Shown: positions 1 to 10,348 of the stretch, one piece after another
Layout: each line of letters opens with the position of its first letter
Position numbering within the stretch: position 1 is the first letter of the stretch
From: Fusarium oxysporum f. sp. lycopersici 4287
Lineage: Eukaryota > Ascomycota > Sordariomycetes > Hypocreales > Nectriaceae
DNA length: 64,000 nucleotides
Assembly: GCF_000149955.1 (NCBI RefSeq)
Contig: NC_030991.1
Coordinates: forward strand, 4,396,438 to 4,460,437
Direction: 5' to 3'
Translations under genes and position numbers: made by a program
Notes under the pieces: model-generated
What the model was told of the DNA's origin: nothing
Seen by the model: the letters and a program-made list of their open reading frames with translations, nothing else
The model's database searches: none

Positions 1-851
1 GTCTTCTCCCTTTCCTTCTCCCGAACCTGCATTTTACGTTGTCGTCTCTCGTAACCAGCTTTGATACGATCTCTTCTAAGTTCTGGGTGGAGCCTCCAAC
101 AAGTAGACCTGTCATGCCCTTTTCTTCCACAGTATCCACAGCATGATGTATCCTGGGCCATCATGGCTCTATGTGCCATCTTGGCCGTGGCGCTTCTTTG
201 TCTGTCCTCCTCCTGAGGTGCGGCAAAGATGGCGGTTTCAAACGTAACGGCCTCTTTGAGAACAACGTTGCGATTGCTCGGATTTCGGATAGGAAGGATG
301 TTGTGATTCTGATTGAAGGCAGTGAGAAACAGTTCATAGTCCGGACCAAGTCCACAAAGGAACTTATTGACAAAATGCGGTTCCCCGATCTGGCAGGTGT
401 CATCCATCTCCAAGAGTTCAGCCCTGACTTGACGTAGCTTATTTGCGTATTCCATGACCGAATCGCAAGATTCAAGCGTGAGTTCTTGATATCTGCGGTC
501 GAGCTCTTGGAAGATGGCGCTTCCGACGGGCCGATATCGGGTCTCAAGGTGGTTGATCATGCCCTGAGCCGTCGAGATCCCTGTGGTAAACACTCGGGCG
601 TTATAACCGAGACGACTTCGAATGGCACCGCATGCTCGATCTTGGCGGCTCCTCCAGGCCTCAATCTGGGTTGCAAGGTCGTTACCTTCTGTTGGTGGTT
701 GAGCATTCCTGGTCAGAAGGTCTCCATATCCACACATGTCCAGAAGGTCGAGCATTTCTCTCTTCCAGGTCAGCCACTGGCTGGTTTGCTCCAGCTTTGG
801 AATGGTGCCGGAACTGCCTATGAGATTGAGCGATTCTTTGGAAAGGGACAT
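1..851 (-). CDS. Copia-type Gag, partial (runs off the left edge)
   Basis: An open frame starts at the ATG at 851 and stays open to base 1, giving about 283 codons with no stop. The middle has the layout of the UBN2 (Copia Gag) family, with the string FCLGLGPDYE-like 'LCGLGPDYELFLTAF' and 'ILPIRNPSNRNVVLKEA'. It is followed by a CCHC zinc knuckle (C-G-Y-C-GRKG-H-DRST-C) at about 75-140 on the minus strand, then a basic tail. A stop codon (TAG) lies just upstream in frame, so 851 is the first available ATG. Gag would package the element RNA in virus-like particles. Protease, integrase, RT and RNase H would lie beyond the left edge. No frameshift or stop is visible, so this copy may be young. 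Family is confident; whether the whole element is intact cannot be judged. Confidence 0.88.
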   Translation of the reverse strand, partial: MSLSKESLNLIGSSGTIPKLEQTSQWLTWKREMLDLLDMCGYGDLLTRNAQPPTEGNDLATQIEAWRSRQDRACGAIRSRLGYNARVFTTGISTAQGMINHLETRYRPVGSAIFQELDRRYQELTLESCDSVMEYANKLRQVRAELLEMDDTCQIGEPHFVNKFLCGLGPDYELFLTAFNQNHNILPIRNPSNRNVVLKEAVTFETAIFAAPQEEDRQRSATAKMAHRAMMAQDTSCCGYCGRKGHDRSTCWRLHPELRRDRIKAGYERRQRKMQVREKEREK

Positions 852-1478
852 GATAGATTCTCGTAGAAGCTAATGATTAAGAGACATGAGGGCGAACGGC
901 AATCGACCAGTCTTGGATCGAGTCTTGGGAATGAATCTTGGCTGCGTTCGGCAACATGATAATGCCGTGCAAATAGGGGTTATCGGAGTCGGGTAGAGAT
1001 TGTCCGAAGGGTGAAACGCCTAGTGGTCTCAGATATCCATATCATTCCCTCCGTCTGGAGGAAGGGCAATGATCTGATGTCGATCATGTTGCAAACCACG
1101 TTTCAGGCATTCTTGGGCTATGTGGGCGTAGGTCGTCCGACCGGAGAACTTCAGCAATCTCAGACTGAAAGGCCGGTCTGGTCTGGCGAATCCATCTACC
1201 AGATTGCAATCTGGGAAAATTTTGGTTATTCAAGATTCGACGATTTAAATTGGATGCAATAAACGGAGGGTCAAAGGATCTTTCCGTAAACGTTTCTAGA
1301 CATATCCTGTTAGCGGATCTGCAAGCTCTATCAGAGATCCAAGAGGGAAATAGCTCCAATTAAGCTGAATGCGTATGCGCAGTGGAAGGAAGCCTTTCGA
1401 CTTCTTGTGTTATCTTGGAAAGTAGAAAGGAGACAGAAAACACTCAGCTTTTTGGTTGGAGAAAAGGTCGTGCCCTCC
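852..1478 (-). other. Copia untranslated leader
   Basis: About 630 bases lie between the primer binding site and the gag ATG on the minus strand. I see no long open frame in gag orientation here. It is the expected position of the 5' leader and packaging region of the retrotransposon. Confidence 0.5.
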
Positions 1479-1490
1479 GGGCTCATAACC
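1479..1490 (-). other. Primer binding site, half-tRNA type (initiator Met)
   Basis: Immediately inside the LTR the minus strand reads GGTTATGAGCCC. This is complementary to the anticodon stem-loop of eukaryotic initiator tRNA-Met (GGGCTCATAACC). Priming from an internally cleaved half tRNA is the known mode of Drosophila copia and several fungal Copia elements. Position and sequence agree with an LTR ending at 1491. Confidence 0.72.
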
Positions 1491-1626
1491 TGTTAAAGCA
1501 AAAACGGGTTGATTGTATTGTTGTTTGTTCTAAGTTACATGTGTCTGAGAGGAGCACAGCTCCTTACATAGTATCCACATCCCAGCCACCAGTAGGTCGG
1601 ACCACCTTAGCCACACTGTCTCAACA
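1491..1626 (-). repeat. 5' LTR of the Copia element (136 bp)
   Basis: Read on the minus strand, the segment starts TGTTGAGAC and ends TTTAACA, so it has the 5'-TG...CA-3' ends of an LTR with a short TGTT/AACA inverted terminus. The primer site follows directly. The first 45 bases recur, diverged, at 19840-19907. The partner LTR lies outside the window, so the target duplication cannot be checked. Confidence 0.75.
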
Positions 1627-2063
1627 CACCTGACAACACATTGGGTGAGACAGCTGAACTTTGCGAAGCTGGGAGCACTAGCCATGTTAGGAAATGTAAC
1701 GCTTAAGGTTAAGACCAAAAGCCAGAAAAAAAGCTTCATACACTAAAAAGGTGAGAAGAGATCCCACTCAGGTCTTCTATGCGTGTCATGAGGTCCGTCA
1801 TTTTGATGAAGCTGCGAAAGCACTAACAGGAAAGGCTGCGCTTGGCGAAGTTGCGCCTATGCTAAGAAGAGGACTTAGTCGCTGCCCCTTGCCTCTCCCC
1901 TGCCCTCAGTTGACTAAAGCCAAATCATTACGCACGACAGTGCCCATGAGCGCAGACTTCATACATGGTTGGCACGGGGCACCAGGAGAGAAACGAGAAA
2001 TTCGTCGCGTTCTTGTTTTCCAGTCCTAGATGGAAATGTGGCGCATTTCTAGCTTACATGCTT
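1627..2063. other. Intergenic, no gene seen
   Basis: About 440 bases between the Copia LTR and a short repeat fragment. The ORFs here are short, lack recognisable domains and have no clear intron signals linking them. Confidence 0.4.
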
Positions 2064-2102
2064 AATTAGGGGTACACGACAATTAGGAACAGAAGAGTAG
2101 GG
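2064..2102 (-). repeat. Fragment of the tyrosine-recombinase element 5' terminus
   Basis: On the minus strand this reads CCCTACTCTTCTGTTCCTAA followed by TTGTCGTG-ACCCCTAATT. That matches, with few differences, the starts at 22796, 24021 and 28387. Similarity stops after about 40 bases, so this is a short stub. Confidence 0.65.
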
Positions 2103-2550
2103 CATAAACTGCCCTGCCGTTAAGGTCCAGTCGCACAAACCTTGTGACGATATGGGACAGTTTATCCACGCTAGCCAAATGGGGGAATCGTCACGCTCAC
2201 TAAGAACTCTACTAGTCCATAAGAGGAAATCGTCACGGTCGAACGGTAACGGCATTGTTTCTTAAGTTTAACAAGTAGCTACAACAGAAATACAGATCTA
2301 ATCATTAAAAAAAAAAATTTATCTTCATTCAGTCCGAAGGACTTCTATTACGACGATAACTTGAAAGCATAACCTCTGCTCTCATTGGCCAGGCGTGTCT
2401 TATGTACCCACTCATCGGGGACTGGTCAGAATGCGTCTTGTGTCCCCACTCTGTAATGTCGGCCTGCCAACATCACACGTCGCCGCCAACGCGCAGCGCA
2501 GCCCTTCCTCATTCTTCCTCATCAATCCGTCCCTTCAATCCAACATATCC

Positions 2551-5500
2551 ATGGCTGATTTCATCACTTCAACGAAGGTTTGCAGGAATTGCAAGCGGGA
2601 GAAGCCGGAAGATCAATTCATGTCGAAGAAAAATTCTTCCATATCATGTGGAAGGCTTACGGTTAACTGTCTCGACTGTAGGAACCGGCAAGCCCCACGC
2701 GCCCCTAAGCGTACCGCAGAACATGCCGAGCTACCCCCAATACACCGAGATGGGCCGCCATTGATAGACTTGCAATTATGTACACCAATTAACCCACAAG
2801 AATCTATTCTGCTGGGAACACCAGTTGCCACATCATCACGAGCAGGCGCGACGATTCCTTCCCCAGCAGGTCCCTCAATTGCTTCTCAAGAAGGCGTACA
2901 ACTTGGGACGCCGATTGAATCTCCGGTATCGAGTCCTTCTCCTTGGCCGAGATCGGCCCGGGGAAGATATGCCCGCCAAGTTGTGCAGCCGCAACAGTCG
3001 GCTATCGAATGCCCGGTCATGGAACGTCGATGTTTCGAGCTTCCGGATCCTGACTGGATGCATGATCTGTCGCATTGCCCGTTATCTGATAGAGATAAGG
3101 AGCTACTGGAGAAGTTCTGGACGGAGCTGGAGAACGACGGAATGGAACACTGCGCTCGCTGTCAGGAGACATGGTTTGATATGGGCTTGAAAGATGGCAT
3201 TTGCAAGCGTTGCATTGCCAAGGACAAGAACAAAAAGGAGGACGAGCCTTGGTTTTTTTCAGCCGAAAATCAGTTAGATTTTGGCTTAATCCCCGCGTTC
3301 CTCCCCCAATTGACGATAGTAGAAGAGATGCTAATTGCTCGTGTTCATGTGTTCGTGAACGTCATGCAGGTTCGAGGGCAGCAGTACAAGTACCGTGGCC
3401 ATATTGTGCACTTTCTTCGCGATGTTGGCAAAGTGTATCGCCAACTTCCCCTTCTACCTGCTGAATTGGATGTTATCCTGCTACGCCCTCCGAACGCAAG
3501 CGAACATGCCCACCTTAACCGCCAATTCAGACGCCAGTTCCGCGTACGCCGTCGTTGCCTTCAGGCGTGGCTGGATTTCCTGTCTCAAAACCACCCGGGC
3601 TACCGAGATATTACTGTCTGCCAGACACGGATGTCGGTGCTGCCTGAAGATGGCGATGTACTTGACCAGGTTGCTACTGCGGAATCCACCGATCCTCCCT
3701 CAGCTAATTTGGGTACTGCGGAGCATGACGATGTTGAGCCAGACGAGGTTGATCAGTGCGCAGTGCCAGATCTGCTACCAGAGGATACAGAGATGGAAAC
3801 ATTACATTTGCATGTTCTCGGCGAAGAGCGCGATGAGCCGCTTCCTGTACGGCCACCGACGCAACAACATCAGCTTGATATGCCAGACATTCGGAGGACG
3901 CCGATCAATGAGTTCAGCCAGTCACAGGCACTCCTGTCCCTAGCCTTTCCAACACTATTTCCTCGCGGTCAAGCCGATTTCGTTGAGCCAAGGTTACGGC
4001 CTATCAAGTATGCGGACTACATACAGCATGCCCTTCGATGGCACGATGGCAGATTTGCCCGTCATCCCACTTTCCGGTTTGTGGTTTTCAACACGCTGAT
4101 GCGAGCACAGGCACGGGCGAAAAGCGGCTATTTCGTCAAGCAACACCAACAAAGGCAGGGCCTAACAACGCGAGATGATCTACTCGAAGCTTTCCAGAAC
4201 CCCGAATCTGCAGAAGCTCAGCAGTTGCTCAATTCGATCAACCGCCAGACAGCACAACTTCGCGGGACACGCCCCTATTGGTACCGAAAGCGTCGAGAAC
4301 TTGAGTCTTACGCCTACAACCTCGACTGTCCTGGTGCTTTTATTACATTCAGTCCAGCAGACCTACACTGGAGAAGCCTATATCAACATTTGCCTCAGTT
4401 TCAAGACTGGCAGGAGCTGCCCGAGCAACAGCGAATGGGCATGTCTAGCAAACTTCTCAGGGACAACCCACATATTGCAGCCTGGCACTTCTACAGGCGG
4501 TTTGGCTTATTCAGAGATATCGTTCTCAAGCAGAAATTCAACGTCACTGATTATTGGAACAGGTACGAATGGCAGGGTCGTGGGAGTAGCCATTGCCATG
4601 GCCTATTCTGGATGGACGGTGCGCCCGGTGTCGACCTGGAAAACGAGGATGCACGTAAGGAGTTCGCCCGTATCTGGAGATTCCACGTCACAGCTTTCAA
4701 TCCTGAGCCAGCTCGAGTGCAACAGCAGGGAGAAGGTAACCCGTTGGCTGTAAATCCCTTACAGCATCCCCTGACGTTTCAATGGCTCTCACAGGTTCTG
4801 AACCGCTGCCAACGCCACCATTGCAGTGATGCATACTGCCTACGAAAGAAGAAGGGTTCAGAAGAGATTTCTTGCCGCTTCTTCTTCCCGCGAGACACGA
4901 GAGATACGGCTGAGGTTGTTCGACGACAAGGACAATCCTACTTCTCCTTCGAGGCGGCCAGGAATGACAGCCTTATGAACCACTATAACCGGTGCCTGAG
5001 TCTTGGCTGGTTAGCCAACATTGATATCTCCCCCTGTACAAGCCTCCAAGCTGTGATTAATTATGCAGCCAAGTATTGCAGTAAGATGGAGAAGCGGACT
5101 GACAGTTATGCCGGCCTGGGGCGGCAAATCTTGCCCTATGTCTCCCACCAGAATCCACTTCTATCTTTTGCCTCGCGTCTGATGAACAAGTTGCTTGGTG
5201 AGAGAGACTTTTCGGGACAGGAGATCTGCCATATCTTGCTCAACTGCGAGCTGCAGGAGGGTACCCGTGTTATAAGAGCCGTCGATTGCCGTCCCTACGA
5301 GCAACAGGGACGGTCGCTTCGCCTCCAAGGTGATCATGACGAAGGTGAGGTCGTTGGAATATATGAGAAGTATCTTTCTCGCCTTCCCCTTCATGAAGAA
5401 CTCACTTATCTCGACTTCCTAGCCAACTGGAATACAAGCAAGAGGGATGGGAGAAAGTGGACACGCTGGAGTCGTCAAGCCAAGCCTCGCGTGCTATACT

Positions 5501-7353
5501 ACTTCCCGCGGTACAAGTCCAATCCCCGACATCACCAATACGATGATTTTTGTCGTGTGAAGCTAATGCTGGCTCATTCACATCGCGATCCCAGCGAACT
5601 ACGCAAGATCGACGGCATTGAGTATGACTCGTATGCGTCTGCCGCCGAAGTCTGTTATGCGAAGCATCAGCACCCTGATGACTATTATGGCACACCTGAC
5701 GCTGAAGAACGTCGACCAGATCCGGACGAGTTCGAGGAAGAATTTCACGAGCCTGAACTTCTAGAGGAGGACTGGCTTGAACTTGCCCGCCAGCTTCCCG
5801 ACTGCGCACCAAGCCAAGAGGCAATAGATCTTCTGGGTCGGCGGGATATCGATATCCAATACGACTGGACGCCCCATGTCGGCCGCTACGCTGACCCAGG
5901 AATCGTTCAAGGCGATTATTGGCGCCACTTCATTGAGCAGCATCGTCTCTATATGGATGTTGAAGACCTGCCTTTAGACGTCCGTGATACACTCAACCCG
6001 GAGCAGCGTGTAGTATACGATACCTTTATTGGGCACTTCCAAAGCGGCAGCGAGGAGCAGATTCTACTCCATGTTGATGGTGGTGGTGGGACAGGCAAGT
6101 CCTACATGATCAAAGTCCTGTCTTCGCATCTTCAGAGGCTTGCAGGTAACCGGCCCAGTCCAATCTGGAGAGTTGCACCCACCGGAGTTGCAAGCAACCA
6201 GATCATGGGGACAACATTACACTCTCTCCTCCGGCTACCCGTGGATAGGGCTTTTACAGAGCTATCCCCAGCAGATGCTAATGCTGTCCAGAATAAGCTA
6301 CGCGACGTCAGGTATCTTGTGATTGATGAGAAAAGTATGTTGGGTCTGCGTCAGCTTTCGTGGATCGACAAACGCCTTCGCCAAGTCTTTCCTGGCAGAG
6401 CAACCGAATTCTTTGGCGGCATGAGCATCATCCTCGTTGGTGACTTCTTCCAGCTCCCGCCGGTTGCGAACAAGACTCTCTACTTTGATGGGCCACTCAA
6501 GGACCTGCATGAGGTCTCTGGCCAGACAGCATATAGGGCATTCAACCACACCGTCTTCTTGAAGAAGGTCCAGCGGCAGCAGGGCGATGACCAGGCCGGC
6601 TTTCGTCTCGCGCTTTCAGAGCTACGTGGTCTCAAGTTGTCCATCGAATCATGGAAACTCCTGAGCCAGCGGGTGCGGGTCAAGCTAAGCCAGCGCGAGG
6701 TAGATACGTTTGACGCTGCTCTTCGTATCTATAGTAAGAAGGCTCGTGTTGACGAGTACAACTACGAGCACCTCATCCGCTTGAAGCACCCAGCAATCAA
6801 AGTCATGGCGAAGAACATTGGTAATGGCGCTGACAAGGCAACATCGGAACAAGCTGGCAACCTGGCTGGCCAGTTTCCGGTATGTATTGGTGCTCGTCTC
6901 ATGCTAACCCAGAATATCTGGCAACCAGCAGGTCTAGTCAATGGCGCCCGAGGAACAGTATATGACATCGGTTGGGCCTCTGGTGCTGATGCACATCGTG
7001 ACCCGCCATGTGTCATCATGATGGTGATGGATAACTATGCCGGGCCGTCATATTTAACCACAGACGACGGGCGCGAGGTAGTACCCATACTCCCAGTAAA
7101 GCGAGACTTCTTTCTGGGGACATCCGCGTGTACACGAAAGCAGTTCCCACTTATGGTATCATATGCCATTACGGTTCACAAGTCACAGAGCATCACGGTG
7201 GACAAGATGGTGACAGATCTGTCGGAACGTGACTTCCAGACAGGGCTCAGCTATGTTGCAGTGTCCAGAGTCAAGACGTTAGACGGGTTAATGATTGATA
7301 CCCCTTTTGAACGGGCATCTCTCCACTATGAGAAGCTACCTGATGGCAAGTAG
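2551..7353 (+). CDS. Helitron RepHel: HUH endonuclease plus Pif1-like helicase
   Basis: A 1600-aa protein that nicks and unwinds its own element for rolling-circle transposition. N-terminal Cys pairs (CRNCKREKP ... CLDCRN and HCARCQETW ... CKRC) look like zinc fingers. The Helitron-like N domain follows. The Rep part has the metal-binding HUH-type motif HCH at H681/H683 and the two-tyrosine motif YAAKY at Y838/Y842. The C-terminal Pif1-type superfamily 1 helicase has Walker A GGGGTGKS at 1177-1184, a VIDEKS-type motif II, and the terminal VAVSRVKTLDGL motif. The frame is open upstream to 2395 but starts there with GTG. The ATG at 2551 is chosen because the second copy begins at the equivalent ATG (46119). 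No internal stop, so it may be active. Confidence 0.93.
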   Translation: MADFITSTKVCRNCKREKPEDQFMSKKNSSISCGRLTVNCLDCRNRQAPRAPKRTAEHAELPPIHRDGPPLIDLQLCTPINPQESILLGTPVATSSRAGATIPSPAGPSIASQEGVQLGTPIESPVSSPSPWPRSARGRYARQVVQPQQSAIECPVMERRCFELPDPDWMHDLSHCPLSDRDKELLEKFWTELENDGMEHCARCQETWFDMGLKDGICKRCIAKDKNKKEDEPWFFSAENQLDFGLIPAFLPQLTIVEEMLIARVHVFVNVMQVRGQQYKYRGHIVHFLRDVGKVYRQLPLLPAELDVILLRPPNASEHAHLNRQFRRQFRVRRRCLQAWLDFLSQNHPGYRDITVCQTRMSVLPEDGDVLDQVATAESTDPPSANLGTAEHDDVEPDEVDQCAVPDLLPEDTEMETLHLHVLGEERDEPLPVRPPTQQHQLDMPDIRRTPINEFSQSQALLSLAFPTLFPRGQADFVEPRLRPIKYADYIQHALRWHDGRFARHPTFRFVVFNTLMRAQARAKSGYFVKQHQQRQGLTTRDDLLEAFQNPESAEAQQLLNSINRQTAQLRGTRPYWYRKRRELESYAYNLDCPGAFITFSPADLHWRSLYQHLPQFQDWQELPEQQRMGMSSKLLRDNPHIAAWHFYRRFGLFRDIVLKQKFNVTDYWNRYEWQGRGSSHCHGLFWMDGAPGVDLENEDARKEFARIWRFHVTAFNPEPARVQQQGEGNPLAVNPLQHPLTFQWLSQVLNRCQRHHCSDAYCLRKKKGSEEISCRFFFPRDTRDTAEVVRRQGQSYFSFEAARNDSLMNHYNRCLSLGWLANIDISPCTSLQAVINYAAKYCSKMEKRTDSYAGLGRQILPYVSHQNPLLSFASRLMNKLLGERDFSGQEICHILLNCELQEGTRVIRAVDCRPYEQQGRSLRLQGDHDEGEVVGIYEKYLSRLPLHEELTYLDFLANWNTSKRDGRKWTRWSRQAKPRVLYYFPRYKSNPRHHQYDDFCRVKLMLAHSHRDPSELRKIDGIEYDSYASAAEVCYAKHQHPDDYYGTPDAEERRPDPDEFEEEFHEPELLEEDWLELARQLPDCAPSQEAIDLLGRRDIDIQYDWTPHVGRYADPGIVQGDYWRHFIEQHRLYMDVEDLPLDVRDTLNPEQRVVYDTFIGHFQSGSEEQILLHVDGGGGTGKSYMIKVLSSHLQRLAGNRPSPIWRVAPTGVASNQIMGTTLHSLLRLPVDRAFTELSPADANAVQNKLRDVRYLVIDEKSMLGLRQLSWIDKRLRQVFPGRATEFFGGMSIILVGDFFQLPPVANKTLYFDGPLKDLHEVSGQTAYRAFNHTVFLKKVQRQQGDDQAGFRLALSELRGLKLSIESWKLLSQRVRVKLSQREVDTFDAALRIYSKKARVDEYNYEHLIRLKHPAIKVMAKNIGNGADKATSEQAGNLAGQFPVCIGARLMLTQNIWQPAGLVNGARGTVYDIGWASGADAHRDPPCVIMMVMDNYAGPSYLTTDDGREVVPILPVKRDFFLGTSACTRKQFPLMVSYAITVHKSQSITVDKMVTDLSERDFQTGLSYVAVSRVKTLDGLMIDTPFERASLHYEKLPDGK

Positions 7354-7621
7354 AGTTCCATCATGTTATTTACGCTTAATGCTCTGCGAGCCCTAACAGT
7401 GTAGTAGGTGTTTTGATGAAAGTCCGCGACCAGGATCGACGCAAGAAACAGCAACTTGATCAGCCACTATTCCAATCTCTTTTTTCTTTATGATGTCGCT
7501 GTAGTATATAGACTGCGAACAGAAAGGTCGCGATCATGCACATGCCGCTTCACAGAGCGACGTACACAGAGTCATTAGTATAGAATATCACATCATAGAG
7601 ATACATCCTTCGGACTGTATT

Positions 7622-7649
7622 ACACCCTCCCCACCTCCGGTGAGCGTGT
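7622..7649 (+). other. Helitron 3' subterminal hairpin
   Basis: ACACCCTC and GAGCGTGT flank a 12-base loop and pair with one mismatch. In the second Helitron copy (51303-51330) the stem is ACGCCCTC/GAGGGTGT, with a compensating wobble, and the loop is nearly the same. The position, about 14 bases from the element end, suits the termination hairpin of Helitrons. Confidence 0.65.
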
Positions 7650-7828
7650 CGGCATATTTTATCATAGTATAAGAATTTAAAAAGATTTATTCACGTAACC
7701 TATCTCAAACTTTGCTTAAGCTTGCTCTATTGAGCCAGAATGCTCATAAGGATTCAGAGTTTGCTCTCCTTGAAAATTCTGAATTCTATCACGAAGAAGA
7801 TCTTGAGAGTAGGGTTGATACAAGTTGA

Positions 7829-9954
7829 TCAAGCAGTAGGATCGTCATTAGAACACACGCACGAGGGAGTTCTAAAATCTATGTTAGTCACCAATGCTTC
7901 CTCATCTGTGGGAAAAACAAACCCATTGCTGCAATAGCCACCCTTGTAATTCATTGTCCGGCAAGTTTGCGGGCAAGGATCCCCTGCAGGACAGTCTGCA
8001 ACGCACAAAAATCCCTTGGGCCTAACAGTGGAGTTAGTAACAGAGGTATCTCAAAGCCGAACCTACACTTACTGAGAGTAAAGGCAAGCCCTCTTCCCGT
8101 TGACCAAGTTCTGACATTCGGGCACCCCATTGTCTGTTAAGTTGCAGTTGGTGGTATCACCGATAAAGGGAACAGGTGTCTGTATACTTGGTACAGTCAC
8201 CAGCGTACTTGAGCCATTGGGGGCTGGAATTGTCACCAGGATTGAGGTAGTGTTTACAGTAGATGTCGGAACTTCTGGCTTGGGAGATAGTGTCGTCAAG
8301 AAAGTCGAAGGTGAAGGCGTGCCAGAGATGATAGCGGTAGTATTAGAAGCGCCTGGTGTAGAGGTTGGTGCAGGCTCAGCAGAAGAGCTGACTTGGCCAT
8401 ACTGTGGGATGAGTTGCAAAAGCTGTTCATTACTCATGCCAGACAAATCCCTACAAGCTGCATTTCCTTCCGAACCATACGTCGCTGTTGTAGTTGGTGC
8501 GCTGCATGACTCTGACTCAGTAGAGGGTGAGGTCGGGGTTGGAGTGGATGTAGGCTCTTTCGACTTGTCATCCGGGTCTGTTGGCTTCTGTTCGTCCTCA
8601 GGTTTGGCCGTTACGACAGCACCGGCAGCAACGGGGATCAAGGCTCCACCAACAGAGATGAAGCCGCCTCCTGGTCCGCCAACAACAACTGCGCCAACAG
8701 GTACTACCACTGTGGCACCGCCGCTGACGGTCGTAGTTGGTGCTGCCGATGACGTGGTCGCGGTCTCGATGAACGAAGTGGTAATAGGGCTACCTGATGT
8801 AACCGGCTCTGTAGGAACCCCGCCTGGCGTAGTAACGTTGCTGGTAGGAGTCACAGGAACCTCGGAGGACAAAGGTTCCGTGCTAGTCTTTGGAAAGGTA
8901 ATGAAGCTAGCAGAAGTGTTCTGGAAAGGAGCAGGCGGCACAGATCCTGGTAGTGGCCGTGCTTGACGCTTGAAGAAGTTTAAGAAGGGTGCTTCTTCGC
9001 GCTTCTGGGGCAGGTTGCATGACGAAGACGGAGATCCTGCAGCATCAGGGAAAGCCAATACATCGAGTGCATATATAGCGTAGTTTTGGGCGTTCTTTAA
9101 CTTTTGGGCATCGGAAAGCCGGAAGCAACTAAACTATATCAGCAACAGGCTTTAGAACCTCCATTTCAGACTCACCAGCTAGCTGAATAACAGTCCTTGT
9201 TATCCTCAAACGGGTCCTGCAAGTCGTCGCATCGTTCCTCTTCTGACTCGGTTGCCTGGATCATATGCTGAACTTCATGCACGAGTGCAAAGCCACCCGA
9301 CAGATTGTCACCCAGGGTATGCTCCGTCTTCCACAATTGAACAGCACTATCGAGGTTAGGCTTGTTTCCGAAGAAGTCGGGGCAAAGAACGAGAAGCGTC
9401 GCCCCGAATACTGCCGCTCTGGAACCGGTTGCACTCTGAACAGCTGCCACCGTATTGCCATCGCATACTGGCTCGGAAGGGGGAGGACAGGCGTAGACCA
9501 GAGAAGACTCGGTGATGGTAGAGCCTTGCTGGGGATTCAGGAACGGGCTGTGCGAGAGTCGAAATTGGGCGGCAGCAGTGGATGGGACCAGATTCTCCAA
9601 AACGGCTTGAAAATGTCTTTTGAGAATGATATCTCTTCTATCAGGAGTCCCGTTACCTTCGAACTGTAGTTAGAATGGTTATCATGTTGTGCAGGAGGGA
9701 GACATACTTGAGCCAAACCAAGAGTCGAAGGCGATCGACTGCTCGGAGCCAGGCTTCGAAAGGACATTGATAGCTGCCTTGGCAAGATCATGTGCCTCGT
9801 CGATGGCCCCAGAAATTGTTTTCAGCTGATCTTGGGAACATGGCCAAGCTCCGTTGAAGACGTAGAATGCCGTGTCGAACGGTTTGCGAGGGGTCAATAT
9901 GGCTTGTCCCAGACAAGCCCATAAAACGAAAGGAAGGAAGTAGAGTGCAATCAT
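7829..9954 (-). CDS. Secreted zinc metalloprotease (aspzincin/M35-like) with mucin-like tail
   Basis: Four exons on the minus strand: 9708-9954, 9176-9656, 8073-9128 and 7829-8021. The introns are 51, 47 and 51 nt, all GT-AG, with a CTAAC branch site in the first. The joined length is 1977 nt (658 aa), an exact multiple of three. Residues 1-20 form a signal peptide (MIALYFLPFVLWACLGQA). The catalytic motif HEVQH is at 209-213, followed by a Cys-rich stretch and an A..NAQNYAIYA motif as in lysine-specific/deuterolysin-like metalloendopeptidases. A long Thr/Ser/Pro/Val-rich segment follows, likely O-glycosylated, with a C-terminal Cys-rich module in exon 4. An in-frame ATG at 10035 is possible, but 9954 gives a clean signal peptide. 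It probably digests extracellular or cell-wall-associated protein. A mimp-like element sits 395 bases upstream. Confidence 0.82.
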
Positions 9955-10348
9955 CTTGATTGATACAATGAACGTGACAGAGATGAAAAGAAAGAAGGAA
10001 AGGACTGTGGTTTGTAACAACTTGAGGCATCGCATAACCGTCAGATCTTTCTAGATCGCGCTACTGTTATACCAACTCATAATTGTTATGAAAGTTAATT
10101 AAGATTATAGATCCATCTTTACGAACGACGATCTCTAGTAAAGTTCCTTGGAAGGGTTTCAAATATCCCAAAATTCTCACCTGAAACAAGAAATGGTTTT
10201 CAGTAAACCTTATTTCGCAGATATACCTGCCGATTCGGATATATCCGTCCACAGCTCAACCTTATTTATAAGTAGAGGCGTCTGTGCTTCTAAAGGTCCA
10301 GAAAATAGCATTATCTGTTAAGTACCGTTGTCTCAAGTGTATGGAGTA

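Larger units (their letters stand above)
2331..7663 (+). mobile_element. Helitron (Helitron2/Helentron-like), apparently autonomous
   Basis: The element encodes one Rep/helicase. Its 5' side carries AGTCCGAAGGACTTCTATTA at 2331. The inverse motif ATCCTTCGGACTGTATTAC occurs at the 3' side (7604-7622), the asymmetric terminal inverted repeat layout known for Helitron2 elements. The 3' side continues with a hairpin (7622-7649) and then CATATTTTATC. The same 3' end (CCTTCGGACT, hairpin, CATATTTTATC) closes the second copy at 51344, after which the two copies diverge, so the right boundary is well placed. The left boundary is less certain because the second copy is 5' truncated. No CTRR terminus is seen, in keeping with the Helitron2 group. 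Confidence 0.72.

Noticed and set aside
2395..2550. N-terminal extension of the first Helitron protein
   Set aside because: It begins with GTG, has low similarity to the matching region of the second copy, and the shared start is the ATG at 2551.
8130..8966. 278-codon plus-strand ORF
   Set aside because: It is the complement of the low-complexity Thr/Ser/Pro-rich exon of the metalloprotease, which has a signal peptide and splice support on the other strand.
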